64,000 bases of DNA from Cyclobacteriaceae bacterium (GCA_016787565.1 JAEUUG010000018.1:62001-126000); one strand, 5' to 3'; positions 9,727 through 19,161 are shown, counted from the stretch's first letter. Notes: a model not told the origin generated them from the letters alone. Translations and numbers: made by a program.

Positions 9727-10494
9727 CTAGGACTTTATATCGAACTCAAACCTTTGTGTCGAATAGTGAAAGGTGGTCGTATCGTAAACCCGTTCTGAAA
9801 AAAGTACATGGTTCAGTCGGTCTACTATCACTACGGTTGAGCACCGCGTACCATAGCCCGGACTTTTAATAAACATAGAAGACAATGCTCGTTCACGCTC
9901 CAAGCCAATTCCAGTATCGGGAAGAAGTTTATCATCAGCAATAACATCATCCTTTAATAATTCAAAAAGGTTCTCCGGATTGACATGATCTGTTGCCAGC
10001 GCCTCAGCCATTTTTTGTTTTCCACGAAGTACTTTCGGCCACGGTGTTTCCAATAAATGATTACTCAGACCGTACAACCCTGGCGAAATCTTTTCAAGGC
10101 CATCACGATAGTTTGAATAGTACCACAACGCATCGGTATCTCCTACCAACAGGTTAAATCCATTGTAGGCTTTTGCGCGATTAGCAAGTCTGCTCAGGTA
10201 GACTTCAGGAGTTGAACTATCGTTTAAATAGTCTGTAACCAATTGCCCGCGCGATGGGGCATGTGGATCAATATTTTTAGGATCGCGGTAATTTGTTACA
10301 AGGCTGATTCTTCCCCGCTTCGTCATTGCCATCCAGGTGCCATGGGCTTCAAGATCGCGACCACCAACAATGTGCGGATGATCTTCCCAGAAATGTGCAG
10401 TCGCTGTTTTACGACTGTAAAATTCATCGCGGTTAGCGGCCACCACGAGTTTATAGGATGGGTGATTATTAACAGAAAGAAAAATGAGGCACAT
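9727..10494 (-). CDS. NRDE family protein (TANGO2-like)
   Basis: A 255-residue member of the NRDE/DUF833 family. It begins MCLIFLSVN, exposing Cys2 as is usual in this family, and carries the name-giving NRDE at residues 21-24, followed by GGRDLEAHGTWMAM. Animal TANGO2 has been linked to haem trafficking and lipid metabolism; the bacterial role is not established. It is convergent with the T9SS cargo gene, with a 16-base gap. Confidence 0.9.
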   Translation of the reverse strand: MCLIFLSVNNHPSYKLVVAANRDEFYSRKTATAHFWEDHPHIVGGRDLEAHGTWMAMTKRGRISLVTNYRDPKNIDPHAPSRGQLVTDYLNDSSTPEVYLSRLANRAKAYNGFNLLVGDTDALWYYSNYRDGLEKISPGLYGLSNHLLETPWPKVLRGKQKMAEALATDHVNPENLFELLKDDVIADDKLLPDTGIGLERERALSSMFIKSPGYGTRCSTVVIVDRLNHVLFSERVYDTTTFHYSTQRFEFDIKS

Positions 10495-10539
10495 AATACA
10501 TCAAACCAATTTGAAGTTTATCAAGTTCATCGGCAGATA

Positions 10540-11418
10540 TTATACCGTTAAGATGGTTGCAAAAAACAAAATAGCCCGATAGGCAATCATTGACATGGCT
10601 AAACAAGGAATAAAAGCCAGCGCTTTTACCAAGCTCCAAACTACGGAATCCTGATAAACCCTACGTTGCATAAAGTAAAGAATCGCCACAGCAATGATAA
10701 CCGCAAAAGATGTATATACAGGATCAGTCAAATATTGCTCAAGCGAAATATCCATCAATAGCATGAATTTAATAAGTAGAAACATAAACCATTGTACCAC
10801 TACATTACCGATAAGAATAAACATGGAATTGAATTCAAGCGAAACAGTAAGGTGATCATAGAAATATAACTTCTTTTTCACATTAAGAATTAAAATGAAT
10901 ACTCCAGTAAACAATACAAATACAATCAGCATAAGCTTAGCAAGACTGGTTGATTGTTGTTCATACCGAACACGGAATACATCCATTGAAATATTTTCCT
11001 TTTCAATTTTTTGTGCCACAACACCGCTTATCATGCTACTGTATGGCATTTGATTAAGTTGTGATTCAAGCCTTGTGTTATACGTATCCGAACCTGCCAT
11101 CAAAAAATAAATAAGGTTTATGACAAAGAACATGGATATCGGCTTCACATAGGGTACACGTATCCCCTCAATCACCTGGGCAGATACAAAACCAGGCTTC
11201 AGCACCATCAGTTTTAATGTTTTAAGAAACTTACTATCAAGAAAAGTGATGGCATTTAACAGGCTCCCCAGAAAATGCCGAAATGACTTCTCTTGAGGAT
11301 TAACTACTTTTTCGCCACACCGATTGCAATACTTACCAGAAAACTTGTGGCAGCAAACTTTACATATATGCTGATCATTCATCTGTTCAGGTTCCAGGGC
11401 TTGTTGATTCATGTTCAA
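10540..11418 (-). CDS. DUF3667 domain-containing membrane protein
   Basis: A 292-residue protein with an N-terminal zinc-ribbon-like knuckle (Cys19, Cys22, Cys31, Cys34), the FLGSLLNAITFLDSKFLKTL segment typical of DUF3667, and about five hydrophobic segments after residue 85. Function unknown. Its ATG overlaps the stop of the upstream rnhB by 4 bases, so the two are probably translationally coupled, although a functional link with RNase HII is not obvious. Confidence 0.85.
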   Translation of the reverse strand: MNMNQQALEPEQMNDQHICKVCCHKFSGKYCNRCGEKVVNPQEKSFRHFLGSLLNAITFLDSKFLKTLKLMVLKPGFVSAQVIEGIRVPYVKPISMFFVINLIYFLMAGSDTYNTRLESQLNQMPYSSMISGVVAQKIEKENISMDVFRVRYEQQSTSLAKLMLIVFVLFTGVFILILNVKKKLYFYDHLTVSLEFNSMFILIGNVVVQWFMFLLIKFMLLMDISLEQYLTDPVYTSFAVIIAVAILYFMQRRVYQDSVVWSLVKALAFIPCLAMSMIAYRAILFFATILTV

Positions 11419-12023
11419 ATGGGAAACAATTCCAACTGACTTGGAAGGAGTTGAAAACTTTTACGGTGATAGGGTGATACGCCTAACAGCTTAATTCCAT
11501 CGCGATGGGCTGCCGTTGGGTAGCCCACATTCGTTTCCCATCCATAGCCTGGAAACTCAAGCGCTAGTTTTGCCATCAGTTCATCACGGTAATTTTTGGC
11601 CAGCACCGAAGCAGCAGCTATGGATAAGTACTTTCCATCACCTTTGATCACGCATTCAAAACCAAGCTCACCATACGGTTTAAAACGATTGCCATCAATC
11701 AATAAAAACTCCGGTCGTATGGCTAGCTTATCCAGCGCCAGATGCATGGCTTTGAAAGAAGCATTTAAAATATTGATTTCATCAATTTCTTCATTACTCA
11801 CTTCAGCAATGGCCCAGGCCAGGGCATCGGAAAGTATGTCGGCCTGTAAGGCAATGCGCTCCTCTTTTGTTAACTGCTTGGAATCATTAAGCAGTGTATG
11901 CTGATAATCTTTCGGAAGAATAACGGCCGCAGCTACTACGGGACCCGCCAGACAACCACGGCCAACTTCATCACATCCGGCTTCAATCAAATGGGGCGTA
12001 AACGATGATAGCAGCATGTACAA
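11415..12023 (-). CDS. rnhB: Ribonuclease HII
   Basis: Cuts the RNA strand of RNA/DNA hybrids and starts removal of single ribonucleotides misincorporated in DNA. The 202-residue protein has the family motif DEVGRG (Asp18, Glu19), LIDGNR with catalytic Asp110, and KGDGKYLSIAAASVLAKNYRD containing further conserved acidic residues. Either Met1 or Met3 could be the start. It is transcribed divergently from the Nudix gene and overlaps the DUF3667 gene by 4 bases. Confidence 0.95.
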   Translation of the reverse strand: MYMLLSSFTPHLIEAGCDEVGRGCLAGPVVAAAVILPKDYQHTLLNDSKQLTKEERIALQADILSDALAWAIAEVSNEEIDEINILNASFKAMHLALDKLAIRPEFLLIDGNRFKPYGELGFECVIKGDGKYLSIAAASVLAKNYRDELMAKLALEFPGYGWETNVGYPTAAHRDGIKLLGVSPYHRKSFQLLPSQLELFPI

Positions 12024-12097
12024 ACTTAATGGTCGAAATGGTCTCCGACAAAAAAGAATTCGATAGTTTTGAACTTATCGCATCAAATCCGTACCGT

Positions 12098-12649
12098 ATG
12101 TCATCTGTAAAAAATCCATGGACTACCCTGTCGGGAGAAGAAAAATATGATAATCGCTGGATTAATGTTACCGAATACCAGGTACTTAACCCTTCCGGTG
12201 GAAAAGGTATTTATGGAAAAGTGCATTTTAAAAATAAAGCAATTGGCATTATTCCGCTGGACGAGAACAACAACACCTGGTTGGTCGGGCAATTTCGCTA
12301 TACGCTAAATACATTTGAATGGGAAATTCCTGAAGGGGGTGGTCCGTTAGATGAATATCCATTGGATGCCGCCAAACGTGAATTAAAAGAAGAAACCGGA
12401 CTAACCGCTCAACACTGGTCCATGATTCAGCGTGCACACTTATCAAACTCTGTTTCCGATGAAGAAGGCTTTATCTATTTAGCCGAGGGATTGGAACAAG
12501 GTGAAAAGGAAATAGAAGAAACAGAGGCCGATATGAAAGTTTGGAAACTGCCATTAAGCGAAGCACTTCAAATGGTGCTGGCTGGCAGGATAACCGACAG
12601 CCTAAGCGTAATGGGTATTTTGAAAGTAGCCCGCTTGAAGGGAATATAG
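12098..12649 (+). CDS. Nudix hydrolase, ADP-ribose pyrophosphatase type
   Basis: A 183-residue Nudix enzyme. The box is complete: G, five residues, E, seven residues, REL, then KEETGL, within GGPLDEYPLDAAKRELKEET. The preceding sequence (IIPLDENNNTWLVGQFRYTL, then EWEIPEGG) is typical of ADP-ribose or GDP-mannose pyrophosphatases that clear nucleotide sugars. The start at 12098 (MSSVKNPW) is preferred over 12005, because the longer version would overlap the divergent rnhB. Confidence 0.9.
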   Translation: MSSVKNPWTTLSGEEKYDNRWINVTEYQVLNPSGGKGIYGKVHFKNKAIGIIPLDENNNTWLVGQFRYTLNTFEWEIPEGGGPLDEYPLDAAKRELKEETGLTAQHWSMIQRAHLSNSVSDEEGFIYLAEGLEQGEKEIEETEADMKVWKLPLSEALQMVLAGRITDSLSVMGILKVARLKGI

Positions 12650-12724
12650 CACAGCTGAAACCTGTGACGTCCAACAAAGATTAGGATCAGGTTGCAGGTT
12701 GTATGCTCATTACTTTAAACAATC

Positions 12725-14071
12725 ATGTCATTGCGCAAGTACACGCACCACATTCGTCCTAATTTTTTACTGGCTTACCCCGTTATGCTGAGCATGCTCG
12801 GTCAGGTAATGACAGGCGTGGCCGATAGCGTTATGGTGGGCTGGACAGGAGCTACTCCCCTCGCTGCTTCTTCGTTCGCTAACATTTTCTTTTCCATTCC
12901 CCTATTCTTTGGTGTTGGCGTTTCGTATGCTATAACACCGCTGGTGGCGCAGGCTGAAGGTGCAAACGATCAACAAAAAATTATTGATACGCTTAAAAAC
13001 GGGGCGCTTATCAACATCATAACAGCATTCGTTTTAGTCGGACTGATTTTTTCGGTCGAGCCCTTTATGCCTGCCATGGGTCAGCCCGATGAGGTTGTAA
13101 CACTGGCTATCCCCTACCTCAGTATCATTGGTGTTTCCATCATTCCTACTATGATCTTCCAAACCTATCGTCAATTTGCCGAAGGACTTCAACGCACTCG
13201 TGTGGCCATGATCATTGTAGTGGGTAGTAATCTCCTCAACATCCTGTTGAATTACCTGTTGATTTTCGGAGCATACGGTTTTCCTGAACTTGGGCTGAAT
13301 GGTGCCGGATGGGCAACGCTGATTTCGAGAACGGTCATGGCCCTGAGCATGATGCTTTACATCTACTATGGAAAAAAATACCAACCTTATCATGCCAGTT
13401 TCTCCTTTGGAAATTACACCCGCTCATTGATTTCAAAAATGCTGCACATCGGCATACCTGCAGGATCACAATTTATTTTTGAAGTCGGTGCATTCGGACT
13501 TTCTGCGCTCATGATGGGATGGATTGGCACCACGGCACTGGCGGCACACCAGATCGCTATCAACCTGGCGACCATCAGTTACATGACTACCTCTGGATTA
13601 GGTGCTGCTGCAACCATACGCGTAGGTAACTTTCTCGGCCAGGGTGATATCCGGAATTTACGCGGGGCTGCCTTCACCATGATGGGTATGGCGGTTGTAA
13701 TCATGTTGGCGTGGGCAGTACTCTTTATTTTCGGTCGGTACTTCCTGCCAACGCTCTATATCGATGACCAATCTGTGATTGAATTAACTGCAACCTTGCT
13801 CATCACGGCCGCCCTCTTTCAACTCTCCGATGGCATACAGGTAGTTACAGCCGGTGCACTGCGTGGTCTTCAGGATGTAAAGATTCCATCACTGCTCATT
13901 TTTGTTGCGTATTGGATTATTGCGTTGCCCCTCGGTTATTTATTTGCCTTTCCATTAAAGATGGGAGCGCAGGGCATTTGGATTGGCTTATTCATCGGCC
14001 TGACATTAACCGCTACAGCAATGGTTATCCGTTTTCATCGTCTCTCAAAAAAACATCAATCTGAGACCTGA
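12725..14071 (+). CDS. MATE family multidrug/Na+ antiporter (NorM-like)
   Basis: A 448-residue inner-membrane protein with about 12 hydrophobic segments arranged as two homologous halves, the normal size for the MATE family. Family signatures include the N-terminal LLAYPVMLSMLGQVMTGVAD and the second-half GIPAGSQFIFEVGAFGLSAL with TALAAHQIAINLA. Such transporters export cationic drugs or metabolites in exchange for Na+ or H+. The substrate cannot be told from sequence. Confidence 0.92.
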   Translation: MSLRKYTHHIRPNFLLAYPVMLSMLGQVMTGVADSVMVGWTGATPLAASSFANIFFSIPLFFGVGVSYAITPLVAQAEGANDQQKIIDTLKNGALINIITAFVLVGLIFSVEPFMPAMGQPDEVVTLAIPYLSIIGVSIIPTMIFQTYRQFAEGLQRTRVAMIIVVGSNLLNILLNYLLIFGAYGFPELGLNGAGWATLISRTVMALSMMLYIYYGKKYQPYHASFSFGNYTRSLISKMLHIGIPAGSQFIFEVGAFGLSALMMGWIGTTALAAHQIAINLATISYMTTSGLGAAATIRVGNFLGQGDIRNLRGAAFTMMGMAVVIMLAWAVLFIFGRYFLPTLYIDDQSVIELTATLLITAALFQLSDGIQVVTAGALRGLQDVKIPSLLIFVAYWIIALPLGYLFAFPLKMGAQGIWIGLFIGLTLTATAMVIRFHRLSKKHQSET

Positions 14072-14134
14072 CGCTCGTGCCCTCACTGTTGCTTTGCTAC
14101 ATTTGCATGCTTAACTTTCTTCAAACCAAAAACT

Positions 14135-14689
14135 ATGGAAGAGCCCGCACGCCCCGTTCGCTATTCGCAAACTACCATTACCGAATTAATGATTCCTTCG
14201 TATGCGAACTTTGGTGGTAAAATTCACGGTGGCACATTGCTCTCCCTGATGGATAAGGTTGCGTATGCTACCGCCAGTAAACATGCCGGATCATATTGTG
14301 TAACCGTAACCGTAGATAAAGTAGAATTTTTGCAGCCGGTTGAAGTAGGCGAACTCGTATCCTTACATGCCTCGGTCAATTATGTTGGACGCACATCACT
14401 GGTAGTGGGGATTCGGGTGGAATCTCAAAATGTAAAGACCGGAAAAATAAAACATACCAACTCCTCCTTCTTTACGATGGTGGCCAAAGGTGATGATGAC
14501 AAACCTGCTATTGTTCCCAAACTAATTCTCGAATGCAAAGAAGATGTGAAACGTTTCATCGAAGCGATGCAAATGAAAGAAATCAGAAATTCCATCCGTG
14601 AAAAAATGGACGATGCAAAATCACATATTGAAGTAGAAAGAGCACAGGAGATATTAAAAAATGAAAGATGTCTTCTGGAAATGAAGTAA
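14135..14689 (+). CDS. Acyl-CoA thioesterase, hotdog fold
   Basis: Hydrolyses acyl-CoA to free acid and CoA. The 184-residue protein has the hotdog motif NFGGKIHGGTLLSLMDKVAY (residues 25-44), including the HGG turn and the acidic Asp40, and VTVDKVEFLQPVEVGELVSL characteristic of the YciA/ACOT group. The C-terminal ~60 residues are charged and helical and extend past the basic fold. Its TAA stop forms the first three bases of a tandem heptamer array that runs to the next gene. Confidence 0.9.
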   Translation: MEEPARPVRYSQTTITELMIPSYANFGGKIHGGTLLSLMDKVAYATASKHAGSYCVTVTVDKVEFLQPVEVGELVSLHASVNYVGRTSLVVGIRVESQNVKTGKIKHTNSSFFTMVAKGDDDKPAIVPKLILECKEDVKRFIEAMQMKEIRNSIREKMDDAKSHIEVERAQEILKNERCLLEMK

Positions 14690-14756
14690 ATCGTAAATCG
14701 TAAATCGTAAATCGTAAATCGTAAATCGTAAATCGTAAATCGTAAATCGTAAATGA
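14687..14756. repeat. Tandem heptamer array (TAAATCG x9 plus a degenerate copy)
   Basis: Nine perfect copies of TAAATCG run from 14687 to 14749, followed by a tenth unit TAAATGA (14750-14756). The array fills the whole gap between two genes: its first TAA is the stop codon of the thioesterase and its last unit supplies the ATG (14753) of the M24 peptidase. Arrays like this can change length by slipped-strand mispairing. The long antisense frame it creates is an artefact of the repeat. Confidence 0.97.
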
Positions 14757-16072
14757 AATATATTCTCTGTACCGCACTCTTACTAACCATCATTTTTTCG
14801 TTTGGACAACCGCACATCCTCAACCAGCGCGCACAAGCCACTCTAGTTGATGAACTGTTAGATGACCGGTTGAAAAACACGTTGCCTAAACTCATGCGCA
14901 GAGAAGGCATCGACATGTGGATCATCATTTCCCGCGAATACAACGAAGATCCAATCATCAAAACATTTCTTCCGGCTACTTGGATGGCGGCCCGCAGAAC
15001 AACCATATTGGTAATGTTTGATCGTGGCCCGGATAAAGAACTCGAACTGTTAGCCGTTTCCCGTTATGATGTCGGCCAGCGCTTGAAACGCGCGTGGGAT
15101 CCTGATCACCAGCCCAATCAATGGACGCAACTGGGCAAAATTATTGATGAGCGAAATCCGAAAAAAATCGGCATCAATAAATCTGAACACGTTGGGCATG
15201 CGGATGGACTCACGGCCAACGACTATGAACAATTCCTGAAAGCCGTTAGCAAAAAACATCATCCTGCCATTACCTCATCTGAAAAGCTGGCGGTAAGCTG
15301 GCTGGAAACCCGTAGTGAACGGGAAATGATTATCTACCAACAAATCTGTCGTATCGCGCATGAGATTATTGCCGAGGGTTTTTCTGACCGCGTTATTCAA
15401 CCGGGTGTTACCACCACAGAAGATGTTGTCTGGTGGTACCGTGAGCGCATCAAGGAATTAAAGCTGGATACCTGGTTTCATCCATCCGTTTCCATTCAAC
15501 GAAATGAACCCGATGCTATTTTTACAAAACGCATTCAACCAGTTGTGATATTACCAGGCGATTTACTGCACGTTGATTTTGGCATTACGTATCTGCGGCT
15601 GAATACCGATACACAACAACATGCTTATGTTCTAAAATCCGATGAGCATGATGCTCCCGATTTTCTCAAGAAGGCGTTCGCCCGTGGAAATAAACTTCAG
15701 GATATTCTGACCCGCAATTTCGTGCAGGGTAAAACCGGAAATCAAATACTGGCAGAATCCCGCAAGCAGGCAATTGATCAGGGTCTTTCTCCTTCTATTT
15801 ATACACACCCAATCGGGTATCACGGACACGCAGCGGGTACCACCATTGGTATGTGGGATATGCAAGGTGGTGTTCCCCACAACGGTGATTATCCCTTGCA
15901 CTACAACACAGCCTATTCCATCGAACTGAATGTTACCGTGTACCTGATTGAATGGAAGAAGGAAATTCAGATTAAACTGGAAGAGGATGGCTTTTTTAGC
16001 GAAGCTGGATTCCGTTACATCGATGGACGTCAGACAGAATTGATGTTGATTCCGAAAAAGAGTAAACCATAA
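14753..16072 (+). CDS. Exported M24 family metallopeptidase (Xaa-Pro aminopeptidase-like)
   Basis: A 439-residue protein with a signal peptide (MKYILCTALLLTIIFSFG), a creatinase-like N-terminal domain and an M24 pita-bread domain. The dinuclear metal ligands appear as Asp275 in HVDFG, Asp286, a His in GYHGHAAGTTIG (about 357-359), Glu391 in SIELNV and Glu411 near IQIKLEEDGFF. It probably removes residues from the N-terminus of peptides in the periplasm; specificity for proline is inferred from the family. The start codon lies in the last unit of the heptamer array. Confidence 0.88.
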   Translation: MKYILCTALLLTIIFSFGQPHILNQRAQATLVDELLDDRLKNTLPKLMRREGIDMWIIISREYNEDPIIKTFLPATWMAARRTTILVMFDRGPDKELELLAVSRYDVGQRLKRAWDPDHQPNQWTQLGKIIDERNPKKIGINKSEHVGHADGLTANDYEQFLKAVSKKHHPAITSSEKLAVSWLETRSEREMIIYQQICRIAHEIIAEGFSDRVIQPGVTTTEDVVWWYRERIKELKLDTWFHPSVSIQRNEPDAIFTKRIQPVVILPGDLLHVDFGITYLRLNTDTQQHAYVLKSDEHDAPDFLKKAFARGNKLQDILTRNFVQGKTGNQILAESRKQAIDQGLSPSIYTHPIGYHGHAAGTTIGMWDMQGGVPHNGDYPLHYNTAYSIELNVTVYLIEWKKEIQIKLEEDGFFSEAGFRYIDGRQTELMLIPKKSKP

Positions 16073-16163
16073 TGATGATACCTTAATTTTTCCCCACCTC
16101 ATTTTACTATTTTAGAACTCCTGAAATGGCCCTGTACACACTACACCTAATATCCGTTAACAG

Positions 16164-16898
16164 ATGAAAATTCTGAAAGGGCTTTACACAGCCTATTGCC
16201 TTGTGGTCTTTACTTTTTTCTTCCTGATCCTGTTTCCTAGTTTTTTAGTTCCTATTTTTTTTCCGAAAAAATTTAAACTCGTTGGCGTTTTGAATCGGTG
16301 GTGGGGAAGATTGGTTTTTACCTGCATCGGTTTGCCATATGTAATTGAATACAAAAGTAAACTTGACCCGAAGAAGCAATATATATTCTGCCCCAACCAC
16401 TTCTCCTATCTGGATATCGCATCACTCGTTTTCAATGAACACGATGCCATTTTTGTAGGGAAGAGTGACATGGAGAGCATTCCGCTGTTTGGCTACATGT
16501 ATCGAAAACTGCACATCACCGTGGATCGCACAAACCTCAAAAGTCGGTACTCTACGATGGTCAAATCACTGAAGGCCCTTGATGAAGGAAAGAGCCTGGT
16601 CATCTTTCCGGAGGGTGGCATCATTACGGAAAGAGATCCGGTTATGGCGCGTTTTAAAGATGGTGCTTTCCGTGCTTCCATTGAAAAACAAATTTCTATC
16701 GTCCCTGTCACCATTCCTTATAATTGGATAATTTTACCACCCTATGAATTCCTGATTACCTGGCGCAAGATGAAAGTAATCTTTCATGAACCAATTGAAC
16801 CAATCGGCATGACGATGAATGACATTGAAGTATTGAAAACCCGGACAAAAGAAACCATCGAAGCGGAATTGGCAAAACAGTTAACACATGAAAATTAA
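16164..16898 (+). CDS. plsC: 1-acyl-sn-glycerol-3-phosphate acyltransferase
   Basis: Adds the second acyl chain to lysophosphatidic acid, giving phosphatidic acid for membrane lipid synthesis. The 244-residue protein has an N-terminal membrane anchor (about 9-35), the NHFSYLD form of the NHxxxxD catalytic motif (His79, Asp84) and FPEGG (148-152). It overlaps the start of gatC by 11 bases, so the two are probably co-transcribed. Confidence 0.92.
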   Translation: MKILKGLYTAYCLVVFTFFFLILFPSFLVPIFFPKKFKLVGVLNRWWGRLVFTCIGLPYVIEYKSKLDPKKQYIFCPNHFSYLDIASLVFNEHDAIFVGKSDMESIPLFGYMYRKLHITVDRTNLKSRYSTMVKSLKALDEGKSLVIFPEGGIITERDPVMARFKDGAFRASIEKQISIVPVTIPYNWIILPPYEFLITWRKMKVIFHEPIEPIGMTMNDIEVLKTRTKETIEAELAKQLTHEN

Positions 16899-17175
16899 TC
16901 GCGAAGTTCTCGATAAAATAGCGCACCTCTCCCGTCTCGAGTTTGATGAGAAAGATGCCGAAAAGATGATGCAGGATATGACGGCCATTGTGGATTGGGT
17001 GGAGAAACTTAAGGAAGTAGATACCGAAGGGGTTGAACCCCTCACCACCATGAGTCACGAAATTAATGTGCTGCGCGAAGATGAAATAAAAGAACACCTC
17101 AGCCACGAGCGGGCGTTACAAAACGCACCTCAAAAAGACGCGGATTATTTCCGGGTGCCAAAAGTTTTGGAATAG
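16888..17175 (+). CDS. gatC: Asp-tRNA(Asn)/Glu-tRNA(Gln) amidotransferase subunit C
   Basis: A 95-residue chaperone-like subunit of GatCAB, which turns misacylated Glu-tRNA(Gln) or Asp-tRNA(Asn) into the correct amide form. Family features are the N-terminal LDKIAHLSRLEFDEKDAEKM helix, the VEPLTTMSHEINVLREDE segment and the C-terminal ADYFRVPKVLE tail. gatA and gatB are not adjacent in this window. Confidence 0.93.
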   Translation: MKINREVLDKIAHLSRLEFDEKDAEKMMQDMTAIVDWVEKLKEVDTEGVEPLTTMSHEINVLREDEIKEHLSHERALQNAPQKDADYFRVPKVLE

Positions 17176-17229
17176 AAACAGAAAGACTATTCTTCGCTCT
17201 ACTGTCTAAAAAACTACGCTATACTAATT

Positions 17230-18123
17230 CTACACATCGCAGATCAATACACCCTGTTTGAGCGATGCAATTTTATCTTCACGCTTGGGTATAAATTCCT
17301 GCGCAACATATCCTTTGAATCCCGTTTCCACGATAGCCTTCATGATAGCCGGATAATTTAATTCCTGGGTTTCATCAATTTCATTGCGGCCGGGTACACC
17401 TCCTGTATGGTAATGCGAAATGTACTTGTTGTACTTGCGAATGGTGGCGACCACATCCCCTTCCATGATCTGCATGTGGTAGATGTCGTACAGCAGTTTG
17501 AACCGATCTGAACCGATTTTTTCACAAAGCGCTGCACCCCAAGCTGTATGATCGCACTGGTAGTCGTGGTGATCAACTTTGCTATTTAACAACTCCATCG
17601 ACATGGTAATTTTATATTTCTCAGCAATCGGCATCAGGCGCTTCAAGCCGATGGCACAATTTTCAATTCCCTTTTCATCATCCAGGCCATTCCGGTTTCC
17701 GGAGAAACAAATGATTTGGGTAAGTCCGGCTGCGGCAGCTTTCGGAATAATATCAGTATAACTTTTCACCAACTCATCGTGCAACGCAGGATTGTTAAAT
17801 CCTTCCACAATCCCTTTTCCTGCTCCCCACGGCATGGCCGAGGTTAAGCCATATTTTTTCAGTACGGGCCATTCTTCCGGTCCTGTTAATTCAATGGAAG
17901 CAAGGCCAATATCTTTTGCGGCTTTGCATAAAACCTCCAGTGGAATACTGTTATAGCACCATCGGCAAACAGAATGATTTACTTTTCCTTTCAAGCCAGG
18001 TTCCAATACTGCCTCTGCAGCAGCAACCCGATGAGAGAGTGATGCACCGGCCAAGGCGGCCGCAGCGCCTCCTGCTATTTTCTTTATAGCCATTCTTCGG
18101 GATGATGATTGATGGTTTTTCAT
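17230..18123 (-). CDS. TIM-barrel sugar isomerase/epimerase-like protein with Tat signal
   Basis: A 297-residue protein of the AP endonuclease family 2 / hydroxypyruvate isomerase-like fold. The N-terminus has twin arginines (Arg9-Arg10) followed by a hydrophobic AAAALAGASL stretch and an Ala-rich cleavage region, so it is probably exported folded through Tat. Candidate metal ligands lie in TMSMELLNSKVDHHDYQCDH and in LLYDIYHMQIMEGD, with a late Glu in GYVAQEFIPKRED. The natural substrate is unknown; hydroxypyruvate or a keto-sugar is inferred from the family. Confidence 0.85.
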   Translation of the reverse strand: MKNHQSSSRRMAIKKIAGGAAAALAGASLSHRVAAAEAVLEPGLKGKVNHSVCRWCYNSIPLEVLCKAAKDIGLASIELTGPEEWPVLKKYGLTSAMPWGAGKGIVEGFNNPALHDELVKSYTDIIPKAAAAGLTQIICFSGNRNGLDDEKGIENCAIGLKRLMPIAEKYKITMSMELLNSKVDHHDYQCDHTAWGAALCEKIGSDRFKLLYDIYHMQIMEGDVVATIRKYNKYISHYHTGGVPGRNEIDETQELNYPAIMKAIVETGFKGYVAQEFIPKREDKIASLKQGVLICDV

Positions 18124-18159
18124 ATGAATAAAGTTATGGATGTTCTGTTGTTAATGCTA

Positions 18160-18294
18160 TTAATTTACAGGATTAAACTCAACCCAGTCGATGCTACCAA
18201 GGTGCTTATTGGGCTTCTCTTCATTTCGAAAAACAAAATACAAATGTTCTTTCCATCTGTATCCTCCACCGGGAGTGGCATAATTGGTATTCTG
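18160..18294 (-). pseudogene. Remnant of a carbohydrate-binding-like domain in a decayed stretch
   Basis: A 44-codon open stretch, bounded upstream by TAG at 18297-18295 and ending in TAA at 18162-18160, encodes GGGYRWKEHLYFVF followed by LGSIDWVEFNPVN. This resembles the last strand pair of CBM6-type sugar-binding domains. No start codon or remaining domain is present. The rest of 18295-18524 holds only short broken frames on the minus strand, including an apparent signal peptide without a proper start near 18510-18410. I read the 400-base gap as the residue of one or more lost genes. Confidence 0.4.
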
Positions 18295-18524
18295 CTATCC
18301 AAGTTTGTGAAATTGATAGTCAAGGCTTGCCCCTATCAAAAAGCTGCGTATCTGCGATAGTGAAAAGAGAAATATTTTAGAATAGTATACCCTACACTTT
18401 ATGTTTTGTGGATCGGTATGCTGCAACAGCAACTAGGCGGAATGATATCGATTGGACTTTGGAAGAGAAAAACAAAAGCGATAATGACAGCGCTGAAGCG
18501 AATAATTTAACTACTGCATTACAC

Positions 18525-18980
18525 CTAAAGTTGCTCGGCCGTTTTCCAATTCTCGATTTTTGAATTTCCACGGAGTGAATAGTTCAGCAGGAGTGGTTTG
18601 CCGGGATAGCGTACCAGGGCATCATCATCCAGGCTCAGGAGTTCTATTGTTTGGGTTTTACCAAGGTTTATTACCGACTTCCCTCGGGCCGATTCGCACC
18701 AGACGCTTTTTGTTGTGAGGTCACTCAGATCAATCAAACAGTTGCCTTCAATTCTACGAATGAACAAGCGTTTGCATATTCCCTTAAAAACCATTGAGCC
18801 GTCACCGGCAATTTCAAGGGCCACGGTGTTTCGCCCACAAAAAATAATGCCCGACAAGTTGAAGTTGCCTTGCGCCACAAGGGTTACATCACCATAGTTT
18901 CCGATCACAATGGAATCGTCTGTAAAATCACCGATGAACTCGATCTTTCGACCATTGTGCTTAGATTGAGGCTTGAGCAT
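18525..18980 (-). CDS. Hypothetical beta-rich protein (151 aa)
   Basis: Alternating hydrophobic/polar segments with repeated Gly and Asn turns (SIVIGNYGDVTLVAQGNFNL and similar) suggest a short beta-helix or jelly-roll, like the GIN/DUF2807 adhesin-head proteins, but I cannot assign a family. There is no signal peptide and two cysteines lie mid-protein. It is isolated from both neighbours by gaps of more than 170 bases. Confidence 0.65.
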   Translation of the reverse strand: MLKPQSKHNGRKIEFIGDFTDDSIVIGNYGDVTLVAQGNFNLSGIIFCGRNTVALEIAGDGSMVFKGICKRLFIRRIEGNCLIDLSDLTTKSVWCESARGKSVINLGKTQTIELLSLDDDALVRYPGKPLLLNYSLRGNSKIENWKTAEQL

Positions 18981-19161
18981 GTTTATCTTAAATTGAGTTT
19001 ACTCCCTAATCAAAAGACGACAGAGAATACCCGAACCTCAATTACTATTGAAAAAATATCGAAAAAAGTTAGGTGCTAAAATTTTAAAATTTTGGCTATC
19101 AATATGTTAAAGAGCTGACTCTCCGCATAAAATATTAACAGGCTGTTGCCCCAATAAGGCA

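Noticed and set aside
14425..15006. Antisense ORF with repeated IYDLRFT
   Set aside because: It is only the reverse reading of the TAAATCG array and the flanking genes.
18109..18360. 83-codon plus-strand ORF beside the isomerase
   Set aside because: Low-complexity hydrophobic start and no family; it lies antisense to the better-supported sugar-binding remnant.
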